DNA of 25,825 nucleotides. Origin: Pigoraptor vietnamica (taxonomy: Eukaryota; Opisthokonta; Filasterea). Positions 12,501 to 22,400 of the stretch are shown in pieces. The position numbers and the translations under genes are program-made. A model generated the notes under the pieces. It was not told the DNA's origin. It saw only the letters and a list, made by a program, of their open reading frames with translations, and made no database searches. The first letter of the stretch is position 1. Each line of letters begins with the position of its first letter. The stretch is taken from contig CALSCQ010003352.1 in NCBI GenBank assembly GCA_943704525.1, positions 1-25,825 on the forward strand, read 5' to 3'.

Positions 12501-13756
12501 CGGGCGTGACGTCACGGGCGCGCGTGGCCGAGAAGCAGGCGTGTGGTGCCCCGGATGCGCCGGGTTCGACAGCCCCGTCGTCTGCGGAAATATGCGAGGA
12601 CGAGGACAGCATTGTGACGGACGCGGGCGCTGTCGGGGGCGCGGGGACGGTGGGTGGGGAGGACGCCGGGACGACGAAGAAGCACGAGATTGCGCGCATC
12701 ACGGCGCGTGACATTCGCAACGCCCACCGGCAATTCCTCGCGGGCCACATCGAGGCTGCCATTGAGAAGGCGAGCCGGTGCTTGACGCTGCTGGACGACG
12801 GGACGGCGATTGCGGGCGCACGCGACGGCGAGTCGTCGTCGGACGCGTCGACATCCGCGAGCGTCGCCGAGCAGGGCAAGCTGCGCGTGGACCTCCTCTG
12901 CATTCTGTCGCTGTGCGAGCTGCGCCGGGGAAACCACCGACGCGCCAAGTCGCTGCTGAAGCGCGCGCGGCAAGTGTCGAGCACGTCGGGGAACCGCGTG
13001 GGCAGCGGCAAAGTGTACCGCATCATTGCCTCTATTCGCAAGCGCGAGGGGAACCGCGACAAGGCCATTGCGGCGCTGCTCAAGGCGCAGGACCACCTCA
13101 CCGCCACCAAGGGCCGCGGGTCCGGCCTCGCCGAAGTTTGCATCAGCGCCGCCGAGCTCATGATCGAAGACAGGCGACGGCAAGAGGCGGCGATTGCGCA
13201 GATGGGGCGCGCGCGCGTGCTCATGGACGAACTCTGGGAGCGGCCGAGCGCGTCGGTGGCGGAGCTCGGGTACCGTCTCGGTGCGCTGCTTGCGCGCGTG
13301 GGGAACCTCATCGACGCCGAGGCGATTCTGACCGGCTGCGTGGGCGCGTGCGAGCGCGTGTTTGGGGTCGACAACAAGTACACGATTCGCGCGCGACAAG
13401 GCCTTCGCGACGTGCTCGGCGCGGCCAAGAAGTACCGGGAGGCGGCGTCCATCTCTCGACACATTGTCAAGTCGCTGGCGAGCACGGGGCAGTCGCACTC
13501 GCCCGAGTACGCCGACGCGATCGTGTACCTCGGCGCGTTTGAAGCGGCGCAGGGACAGCCGCAGAGCGCGATGAAGAGCCTCACGACGGCATACGGCATC
13601 TACGAGGCCGCGGGGAGGGACGTGGGCGCGGACAAGGGCACGTGGGCGGCGTCGATTATTGAGGGCAGCCGGAGGGGCGCCGCACCGATGCGGTCGCGGT
13701 TCGGCAATTTGTACGAGAACTCGGACAGCATCACGCAGTATTACAAGGTCTACTGA
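9597..13756 (+). CDS. RhoGEF (DH domain) protein with C-terminal TPR-like repeats (2 exons, 1308 aa)
   Basis: Exons 9597-9716 and 9950-13756. The donor is a weak GTCGGG, the acceptor GGACAG. DH domain about residues 60-275: conserved region 1 YQEIIYELLLTERQYVATL (63-81) and conserved region 3 LTPMQRITRYPLLLKAM (about 199-215), with an Arg/Lys-rich insertion of about 25 residues before the last helix (AYQAMMACVAGVNEA). DH domains load GTP on Rho-family GTPases. No PH domain follows; instead there are about 685 residues of low complexity holding a coiled coil (384-415), an RS-rich patch, an HP repeat (719-733) and a second coiled coil (751-780, MEEMNARLMRENAELRRRL). Residues about 960-1275 are paired amphipathic helices of TPR type (HRQFLAGHIEAAIEKASRCL, LCELRRGNHRRAKSLLKRAR, GNRDKAIAALLKAQDHL). 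The tail is TQYYKVY. A long antisense open frame overlaps it but is a shadow. The start is the first ATG keeping frame into the DH exon. Confidence 0.85.
11984..12028 (+). repeat. In-frame hexanucleotide repeat (CACCCG)7 coding for His-Pro
   Basis: Seven perfect CACCCG units plus CAC within the DH-TPR coding sequence, giving a (His-Pro)7-His stretch (residues 719-733). Coding microsatellites of this type change length easily. Confidence 0.95.
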
Positions 13757-14192
13757 GCGCGCGCCGCGTGACGTCTGCGTGCGTAGAGCTTTGCGCGGTC
13801 TTGTCCATCGCTTCCGTGCGCCATTATTATTGTACATAGCGACTCTCTCGAGCGACTGAAGATTTGAACCAAAGTGAGACAAGAGAGCACACGAAAAAAG
13901 GGCTCGGCTTCACACACAGCGACAGCACAGTGCAACCACCAGCACAACAGCCCGTCGACAAACATTTCGCATTTCTTCTAACTATGCCACGCAAACACAC
14001 GGCCCGTCGTTAGTTAAGAGCTCCTTCTGACACTTGCCACCGCAACACACAACGTCAACAAACGCATAGCATTCATTCCGACTCTGGCACACGCGCGCCG
14101 CCGCCGCACGCTCAACACAAAAAGGCCCATAACAAGGAAGGCCGCACAAACGCGCACAATCGATCGCACTGCGCGTGCGACGTCCGGACACC
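13757..14192. other. Convergent 3' spacer between the DH-TPR and RagA genes
   Basis: 436 bp holding the 3' ends of two converging genes. No repeats, RNA gene or coding sequence seen. Confidence 0.6.
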
Positions 14193-16235
14193 TCAGCCAA
14201 AGCTGGCGCCCTCGAGCTTCTCAAAGTGCTTGCGGGCGTTGTGGATGTTCACGAGCGTCGCGGCAGAGGCTGCGAGGCAGAACAACAGGCGCGTGAGCTG
14301 CCGCGCGCACGTGACTCGAGAGGGTAGCAAAGAGACGGCACACTGCATGCATGCGTTTGCAACGGGGACAGCAATCGCACACAGACACCCACGAAGGCTG
14401 GGATCGGCGACGATGACCATCACGTAAGTGTTGGACGTGAACGTATCGATGAACGCGGCAAAGTTGGCGTTGCGCACTTCCATCGACTGAAACTGCGCCT
14501 GCGACTTGGAGCAGCTGAGCTTGAACTGCTTGATGATGTTGCTGATCTTCTCAAAGCGGTGAATGTCGCGGTGGTTCTTGCGCGTCGAGTGCGAGATGAC
14601 GAGGAACGTCGCGCGCTCAAACAGGACGACCTCGTCCGCGTCAATGATCTCGGCAAAGTTTTGGAGGTGCGCCTCGAGTTGCGCCACGTTGGGAATCAGC
14701 GAGTAGACGATTGAGGACCACGCCTACGAGCGAGAAAGAGCAGTCGCGTGAGTGCGTGATGTGAGTACGTACGCGTCGCGCGTCGTCAAACACAATGCAG
14801 CGAGCCCGCACGCGCAAGCGGCACGGACGCCTACGCAGCCATACACGGCGCAGATGCGTGCGTCGCAGGAGCACGCACCTTGTACAGGGTCTCATCCCAA
14901 ATGGACGTCTTGAAGCACGTGATCTGGAGGGGCAGTGACCGGCACTTGAGCTCAGCCTCGCGCTCCTTGAAAATCTGCGCGGGAAGGAAGGAGAGAGTCA
15001 GGTGCTGCCGACACAAGCGATAGAATTTGCACAGCCCGCGCATGCAGCAGCGCATGCATACAAACTGACCCCTGTCATTCCGCTCATACGATGTACATCT
15101 CATGTGCAAGGGTGTGTGCGTGTGTCACACTGTTGCGTGGATTTGCGAGGGAAGGTGAACACCGGATGCCGCGCCCACGCACCATGTCCCGCTGGTCCTC
15201 CTGCACGAGGTCCATCTTGTGGATGAGGCAGAATATCTTCGCGTCCTTCGAGTTCTGCAGAATGGCCTCGAGGCACTCCTGGTAGTAGTGCATGTCCTTC
15301 TCCAGCTCGCGGCTCTCGACGTCAAAGACGTAGATGAGCACCTCGACGTTCCGGAAAATGTGGTCGCGCTGGCTCGCAAAGTAATTCTCCATGAACGCCT
15401 CCTGACTGCGGGGGGGAGACGCAAGGGGGCTCAGACACACGCCGGTCACGTGCATGCCCTTGGGACGGCTTGAAACAAAAAGGTACGCAGTCGCAGTGCA
15501 TGAAGGACGAGCAAGGCGGAGTTCGGCCCCTTGCGGTCGACGCCACCATTGACACGCGCAGGCACCGCGGAAACAATCGACGTCCCCAAAATGACAACGC
15601 ATATGTGTGATATGTGCAATAGCGCACGATACGAAGCCGACGAACAAAAGGTGATTGAAGCGGCAGCGCAACCGCCACTCAATGACGCCAATTGGTCCAA
15701 TTCACACATGTGCGACACAACAACACGCAGCGCACATGTCGCAAGAGCACGCACCCGCCGCAGTCCCAAAGGTTGAGGACGAGATTGCCGAGGAACCGCA
15801 CGTGCGAGTGCTCGACATCAACTGCAAACCAGATACATCACACCGTCAACGACGGGCAACCGGAGTTACGAAAAATCAACAAGGGGGAGCAGACACGACA
15901 TTCCCTATCATCTCCTCCACGACACGCCGGTCCGCACAAGAGAAAGCGGCCACACGCGCAAATGCTCGGCCACTACGCACTCGTATATCCCAGGCGCCGC
16001 GTGTCCCTCGCAATGTAGTTGGCGAAGATGATGGACCGCATCGACGTCTTGCCCGAGCCCGACTTGCCCATAAGAAGCACCTGAAGAGTGCAAGGGGCGC
16101 TCAGTGACCATGGGGAGGAAAGGGTGTGACAGCGAAACGGACGACAGGGGAAGGAGCGCGTCACGCAAGTGCAAGGAACACGGACGGCTCAACAGAGCAG
16201 CCACGCACGCACGCGACACGCACTTTCTTCTTCAT
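14193..16235 (-). CDS. RRAGA: RagA/RagB-type (Gtr1) small GTPase (7 exons, 301 aa)
   Basis: Minus-strand exons: 16235-16224, 16080-15981, 15821-15755, 15405-15183, 14974-14879, 14723-14393, 14269-14193 (906 nt). The first exon codes only MKKK and is joined to [13 protein letters not shown] as in human RagA. Nucleotide-binding motifs: P-loop GKSGSGKTS (9-17), WDCGGQE with the switch II Gln61 (human Gln66), HKMD near 122, and TSIWDE. The C-terminal roadblock-like domain is highly conserved ([70 protein letters not shown]). RagA pairs with RagC/D on the lysosome or vacuole and recruits TORC1 when amino acids are plentiful. The protein lacks the five extra N-terminal residues and the last dozen of the human form. 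Most donors are GTGCGT. It is divergent from RIC1 across 1075 bp. Confidence 0.97.
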
Positions 16236-16453
16236 TTTCCTGGCGACTGAGGAGGCGCAAGCGCCTCTCCTCGGAGCGGAAGACTTTGACGGACTCTGAA
16301 AGGAACAACCGCCCCAAACGACCACAGGAGTGAACGACTTGCGCCTAAGATGCCCACAAGTATCAATACGATTCTCCTTCACCCGCCAGCTCAAATACAG
16401 AGCCCTCAGAAATGCTTGCGTGCAGGACAGCGGACAGCGAGTCGGTAGGAAGG

Positions 16454-16471
16454 TGCGCGTACGTGTGTGCC

Positions 16472-16503
<32 letters not shown>

Positions 16504-16506
16504 CAT
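16454..16506. repeat. (TG)n microsatellite upstream of RagA
   Basis: About 50 bp of TG with a few C/A interruptions, centred about 245 bp upstream of the RagA start codon. Confidence 0.93.
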
Positions 16507-16653
16507 GTGCGCGGGTGTTGGTACTCGCGCATTGGCCACAATCGAAAATTTCTCCACTTTTGCGCAATTGGCCAATTCCGCCCGCGATCACATGACAAGG
16601 GCTGGTAATAGGTCAACGTTTACGAGATCTCGGAAAAATAATGTGGGCAAACT

Positions 16654-16691
16654 AATTGACGTCAGGGGTACTAACCCCTGAATTGACGTCC
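16654..16691. promoter_or_regulatory. CRE-like sites flanking an 8-bp inverted repeat
   Basis: AATTGACGTC occurs as a direct repeat at 16654-16663 and 16681-16690. The first copy gives a perfect CRE, TGACGTCA (16657-16664). Between them TCAGGGGT (16662-16669) and ACCCCTGA (16674-16681) form an inverted repeat with a 4-nt spacer. CREs are bound by bZIP factors of the CREB/ATF type; function here is inferred. Confidence 0.55.
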
Positions 16692-17055
16692 TGATGTCGT
16701 CACGTACGGAGAGGACAAACTTCCATGTTACCACACATGTGGGCCCTCTCGATAAGCCCGTACTCAATAATTTGAAACGGAGTGCAAAAATGGGCTTTGA
16801 TTCAAATTAATACTGCAGGTGCCTCACATATTGGAAAACAGCGCAATTTTTTGTTGAATGTGGGGTATTCCCCTCAGATCAACCCGTTAAAGTGAAAGAG
16901 GTCTCATTTTTGTGCACAAATTGGCCATAACTCAATTCACGAGCACGAGCCCTTGTCACCCTGCTGACAAAATAGACTGTATCCCCGATGGCACGCGACA
17001 CCCAAGTGTTCGACGGATGGGCCAAACCTCGCAAAAATCCATCGCAAAATCGAGA

Positions 17056-17079
17056 GAATAATCGCCGCGGTGATTATTC
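17056..17079. promoter_or_regulatory. 24-bp near-perfect palindrome upstream of RIC1
   Basis: GAATAATC (17056-17063) and GATTATTC (17072-17079) are exact reverse complements around G-CCGCGG-T. Only one base pair of the 12 is broken. It lies 231 bp before the RIC1 ATG and looks like a binding site for a dimeric factor. Confidence 0.5.
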
Positions 17080-17310
17080 GCGCCTTCGGAAAGCGACGCG
17101 TGTGTGCGGAGAACGCAGTCGCTTGCTTCCCTCCGCGTCGCACAGTGCCATATTTAATATCCGCGTCCATCGGCGGTTGATAGAGCGTACTCGAGGCGAT
17201 GGCCTAACACACTCATGCGCGCACGCATGCGCTCGGGAGCTCGCATCTGACGTCCCTACAACCACTTTTTGTCTGGGCACGCTGCCCGTGCGTCGTGGGT
17301 CGTCGCGAAG

Positions 17311-19395
17311 ATGTACTTTACGCACGGGTGGCCGCGCGTGTTTGAGGCGAACGATGGGTCCAAGTCGCCGTTGATTGCCGTGCGGTGCAATCTCGACGGT
17401 TCGCTCTTTCTCGCGCTCTCTGCGAGCACGGTGTACCTGTGGGAAGATAGGGTGAGGCATCTGCGTACGTTGGCTTCGTTATTGATGTCCGTTAGTTGGG
17501 GTCGTTGTAAGCTGGTTTTTTCTAAGGCTTTGGCTGTTGGAATTGTACTGCTGTTGAAATTTTTCGCCCGTCCGTGTTTTTCACCGTCCCTGCCGTTGTG
17601 TTCCTTCTCTCGTTGTCGCAGCCTCGGGCACTGGTGGCTACGGTGACGCGGTCGAAGCAGTCCATCGAGGAGCACGGCGAGAACGTGGACGTCGTCTGGA
17701 AATTTGATTCGACGGTAGTCGCCGTCACGGTGGGTGTGGCTCGTGAACGGTTCGACATGGGTCCCGATTGTGTTGAGCACGAGTGGCGTTTTCTACCGCT
17801 GCCTTAACGCGGCGCGTGTGCGCGTGACTGTGGCCTGGTGAACTTCGAAATTGTACTGCCACGCCATCGCTCGGCGTGTGTTCGTTTCCTCTGTTGCATC
17901 GCCTTCATCGGTCTTTGACAACATCGACGTTCTGCTTGCTGCCGACGGAACATACCATGGCGCTCTTCGAATGCGATTGCGATGACTAACGCATTGGCAT
18001 GTGTTGTGTGTGTGTGCTGTGCAGACCTCGAAGGACCACATTCTCTTTTTTGAGGATATCTCGGCGCGTTCGAGTTCGACTGCGCGCGTGTACACGCTCA
18101 CCGACCGCGGCAATTCGTCGTTTGTTGCGTCGCCTGGCATGGGAGAGGGCGCGTGGGTGCGCGAACACCACTTGCGGCTGCGAGGGTCGTGCAACATCAA
18201 GGACGGGATCACGTGGTGCGTGTCGCGCGATTCGCACGGAATGCCCTCTGTTTAACATTGGAGCGCGATGTGCAATCCGCTCACTCTACATTTATACGTG
18301 TGTCTCTCCGCGTGCGTGTGTCTGCTTTCTTGTGGCGCAGCGCCGTGAGTCAGCGCGAGGGCGTTGTCGTGGCCACTGTCGCCGGCGTCCTTCTGCCCGT
18401 GCGGTGGTCGTGCGCCATCGACTCTGAGGACGCCGTCGCTCTCAAGGACGTCCAATTCCGCGCGGACGCCGACCCGATGCCGGGTGAGTCCCTTTGGTCG
18501 AAGTGGACCATGCCGTGGGTTTCTCTGTCGGCGTACCGTTACTCACATGTATCTGCACGCTTGCGTTGTTGGTCGGCGCAGAGAACGTGATTGTGAGTGC
18601 GATGGACTACAAAAAATCGATCAACTGCTTTGGCATCGTCCTCTCCGACGGACGCGCCATGTGCGTGGTGACGTACTCGTCGGGCGCCAAGAAGGTCAGT
18701 CTCTTGCATCTCAGGTGCACTCGCGCTCATTCACGAGTCGATTACACTGGCAGTCATACTTGCACGCACTCTGTTACAGTTACGCACACACCGCCTCGTC
18801 TGCAAAGGCATTCACACCTACAACGAATTTCGGGGTCGTTATTCAACTTGCAACTCTTGTGTGCCCAATGTGTGTGCTGTCGCAGGGGTACTGGGTTGCG
18901 GGCGTCGCCAATGCTACGATGGTCACCGTGAACGCCAAGTTTCGCTTGGTGGCTGTTGGCTGCGAAGGGTGTGTGCGCTTGTCACGGAATTGGCGCATGT
19001 TGCACGAATGGTGGTAGGAAGTCAAAAGGAACAGTGACCGTTCATTCGCGTTGGGTGTGCCGTACTCTTCGCGCTCTCTCTATTTTCTCTGTGTGTCACG
19101 TGCTTACGCTATCGACTCGGTCCCTCGATCCACAGCGGCGATGTTGTCGTGTGCCAGTTGGACGACGTGGCTCAGGAGCTCCGCCAACTGCACTGGCTCA
19201 CAATCCCCGCGGAAAGCTTCCCGCACGTGAAACCAGGCCCCGTCTCTGCGATGGCGTGGTCAGCGGACGGGCGAGCGCTCGCAGTTGCGTGGCGACACTG
19301 CGGTCTCTCCGTGTGGTCAGCGTTTGGGAGCCTGCTGTTCTGCACGCTAGGGTACTCGAGGCGAAGGTACGCTGGCTGTGCGTGCACGCGCGCGC

Positions 19396-19436
<41 letters not shown>

Positions 19437-22400
19437 CGTTTGTGTGCGTTTGTGCGCGCCTGTGTGTGTGTGCGTGTGTGTGTGTGCGTGTGTACGTGTG
19501 TGTGCGTGTGCATGTGCGTGTGTGCGTGTGTGTGTGTGCGTGTGTGCGTGTGTGTGCGTGTGCATGTGCGTGTGTGCGTGTGTGTGTGTGCGTGTGTGCG
19601 TGTGCATGTGTGCATGTGCATGTGTGTGTGCATATATGTCTGTAGAATCGTTTGGCATGTGGTGAGCGCGTGGCGCTGAGCAGGCCATATTGCAGCTGCG
19701 ACACGGAGACACCCGCGGACACGCGCCGTCTCTCGCATTGCGGCTTCCATTCCATCTCGTGGGGCCGCGAGGGGTACTCGCTGCTGGCCGTTCCCATATG
19801 CGAAACGACGGACGGAACGGCGCCGGCTGCGGGTCAGAACGGCGCCGGTGCGCGTAGGAAGGCGGACATTGCGACGGGAAGCGAAATTGTGCAGTTCTCG
19901 TTCGTGAAGAGCGCGCTTGTTCCGAACCCAGTGGCGGTGAGCACGCACGCGGCGGCATTCTATTCGAATTTTGGGGCTAGCATTTGCTTGTTCTCGCCTG
20001 CATGTGGCACGTGCGCTGTTGAATTTTCTCTCATTTTCCCGCCCACGCGCGCGCGTGCAGTCGAACCACAATCGGCTACTCCTTCACGGCGAGGACCGCA
20101 TATTTTACTTTGCGGAAAACGGCTTTCCGATCGATCCTGCGCAGCCGAAGGCGTCCGATCGCCTGTCGGATCTGCAGTGGCAGACTGTCCAGGTGCGCTG
20201 CGCGTGCGCGCGTGTGCTCCGGGGGTCTGTGCTAGTGTGTGCGAGTGTGCGCGAGTGTGTGCGAGTGTGCGCGAGTGTGTGCGAGTGTGCGCGAGTGTGT
20301 GCGAGTGTGCGCGAGTGTGTGCGAGTGTGTGCGAGTGTGCGCGAGTGTGTGCGAGTGTGCGAGTGTGCGTGCTCCGGTGTGCGTGTGCGCGTGTGTGCTA
20401 CTGTATGCGCGTTGCTTGTGTGCGTGTGCGCAATGGCACCTCATTGGGGCCTCGTGCGCCTCCACCACTTCTTGGCTACTGTGGCATGTAGACTCTGTGT
20501 GTCTTTTTGTGCTTCCCTGTCTGTCGGCTAATGTTGCCCTCGCGTGCGAATGCGGACAGCTTCCACTGAGTTATCTGGTCGACAACTGGCCCATCCGGGT
20601 GAGTGCCATGTGTAACGCCCGTAACAATCCGCCTTGTCTCACTCTTGTCGTTTTCATCGCCTGTGAAACATCCGCTTTGTTTCCCTTGGGGGCTCGCAGC
20701 TTGCGGTTGTGTTCTGCGGCTGTGTTCATCGCTTACTTTCTCCCTCTCACTCGCCCTCTCAGCTTGCGGCTGTGTCGGACGGCGGACAGTTTGTCGCCGT
20801 GGCCGGTCGCACCGGCCTCGCGCAGTATGCAATCGGCACGCGCCGCTGGAAGCTGTTTGGGAACCAGAACCAGGCACGTGACCTTCTATCGGCACTCGCA
20901 CGCGACGCAATCACGCACGCATGCGACGAGAATTGGCCCGATTGAAGCGCGCCTTCACGACTGCATAAGTGATGTGTTCGTCTAAATCGCTGTCGCCGCA
21001 ATGCAGGAACGGGAGATTTCGTGCAAGACGCTCGCGTGGTGGCGAGACTTTATTGTCGTTGGTTGCAGGAACGCGCTGACGGGGACAGACGAGGTTAGTT
21101 TGGTCGGAGTTCCACGCAAACACACGCACACACTCTCCACACGCGTACGCGCACACTCCACACTCCACACGCAAAAACACACAGCCTGCGGGCGATGCTA
21201 ACCTCTCCCTATTCTGCAGCTGCGATGGTACCCGCGATCGTCGCCTTTCGACAACGCGAGCATCGCGCACGCCGAGGCCCTCGAGCGCGCCCTCGTCCTA
21301 GTGAACGTGCACGGCGACCACCTCATCGTGTATACGAACGACCGCACGCTCACCGTCTGCACGATGCACAACGACTCTGAGAACGAAGGTGGGCAGGCCA
21401 TCATTGGCTAATGCCCATATTCTCACGGCAAATTGTGGGCGCTGGCGATAGGGCGTCTTTTGCTTTGCATGCCCGAGATGTGCTTGAGCGCTTTTTGTGT
21501 GTGTGCGTGCGTGCGTGTGCGTCTGTGCGTAGGCTGTGGAGGCTGACGCTGGCGCCTGTTTCGCAGTGGATGTCCGGTACATTTCCACGGTGATTCTTGC
21601 GGACCACATTCCGCCGGGAGTGTCAGTCACGTCGATCGCACTCACAACGCTCTTCATCGAGCAGGGTGCGTTGCCGTGTTGCATTGTTCTTTCATGTGTG
21701 TGTCTGTGTGTGCGCGCGCATGTATGTTTGTCTGCGAAAGAGTGTGATGCGTGCGTGTGCGTGTGTGAATGTGTGATACATTCCGTTGACCCACTGCTGT
21801 CTCTCGGTTTCAGGCACGCGCGGGCCGCTGACCCTACTCGCGAATGTGGCGGGCAAAGTGCTGATGTTTGACCTCCCGGTGCTCTCGATGCGCGGAATGG
21901 ACAACGAGGTGCGTTGTGCTTGCGTGTGTGCGCGCTTCGTGTGTTGCGTATGGGAGGGCTTGTCCGACTGCAATGTGGCAAAGGGGCTGTGTTGTGCCGT
22001 TGAGTTGAGTGAAAGCATGTGTGGTCTGAATGTGTGTGCTTTGCGTCGCAGGTCGTCATGATGTCGTCACCGTCGGTGCTTGCGTCATCGGTGGAAAGCC
22101 TGTGGATCCCGCCGCACTCTGCGAACCAAAACCGCCGCCACTTGTCCGAGGCCATTTGCATGGGCTGCGGGTCGCAGGGCATGAAGGTGCGCCTCTGTTT
22201 GCTGCTGCTTTGTGCGTCCGCTGTGCGTAGGTGGTCGTGGCATGAGTGGGTGACTGTAATGTGATGCTCATATGTGTCGTGTGTCGTTGTTTATTTGTGC
22301 TTCCCCTCTGCATCAGGTTTGGCTTCCGCTCTTCTGCGATGACGAGAACAACGACGGCGGCATCAATGGCCTCTATCGCCGCATCATGGTGTCGTTCTCG

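Larger units (their letters stand above)
16236..17310. promoter_or_regulatory. Divergent promoter spacer between RagA and RIC1
   Basis: 1075 bp between two start codons. It contains a TG repeat (16454-16506), an AT-rich core (about 16600-17000), a CRE plus hairpin block (16654-16691), a 24-bp near-palindrome (17056-17079) and TATTTAATA at 17151-17159, about 150 bp before the RIC1 ATG. No coding sequence is convincing. Confidence 0.6.

Noticed and set aside
11101-13599. Long antisense open frame (over 800 codons) opposite the DH-TPR gene
   Set aside because: Ser/Arg/Ala/Cys-rich, no domain, and explained by GC-rich codon use of the sense gene, which has clear DH and TPR motifs.
12512-13882. 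Second long antisense frame (over 450 codons) running through the end of the DH-TPR gene
   Set aside because: Arg-rich shadow of the TPR coding region; no motif.
20221-20531. Translated minisatellite giving Cys-Ala-Ser-Val repeats
   Set aside because: It lies inside RIC1 intron 9; flanking exons splice in phase across it.
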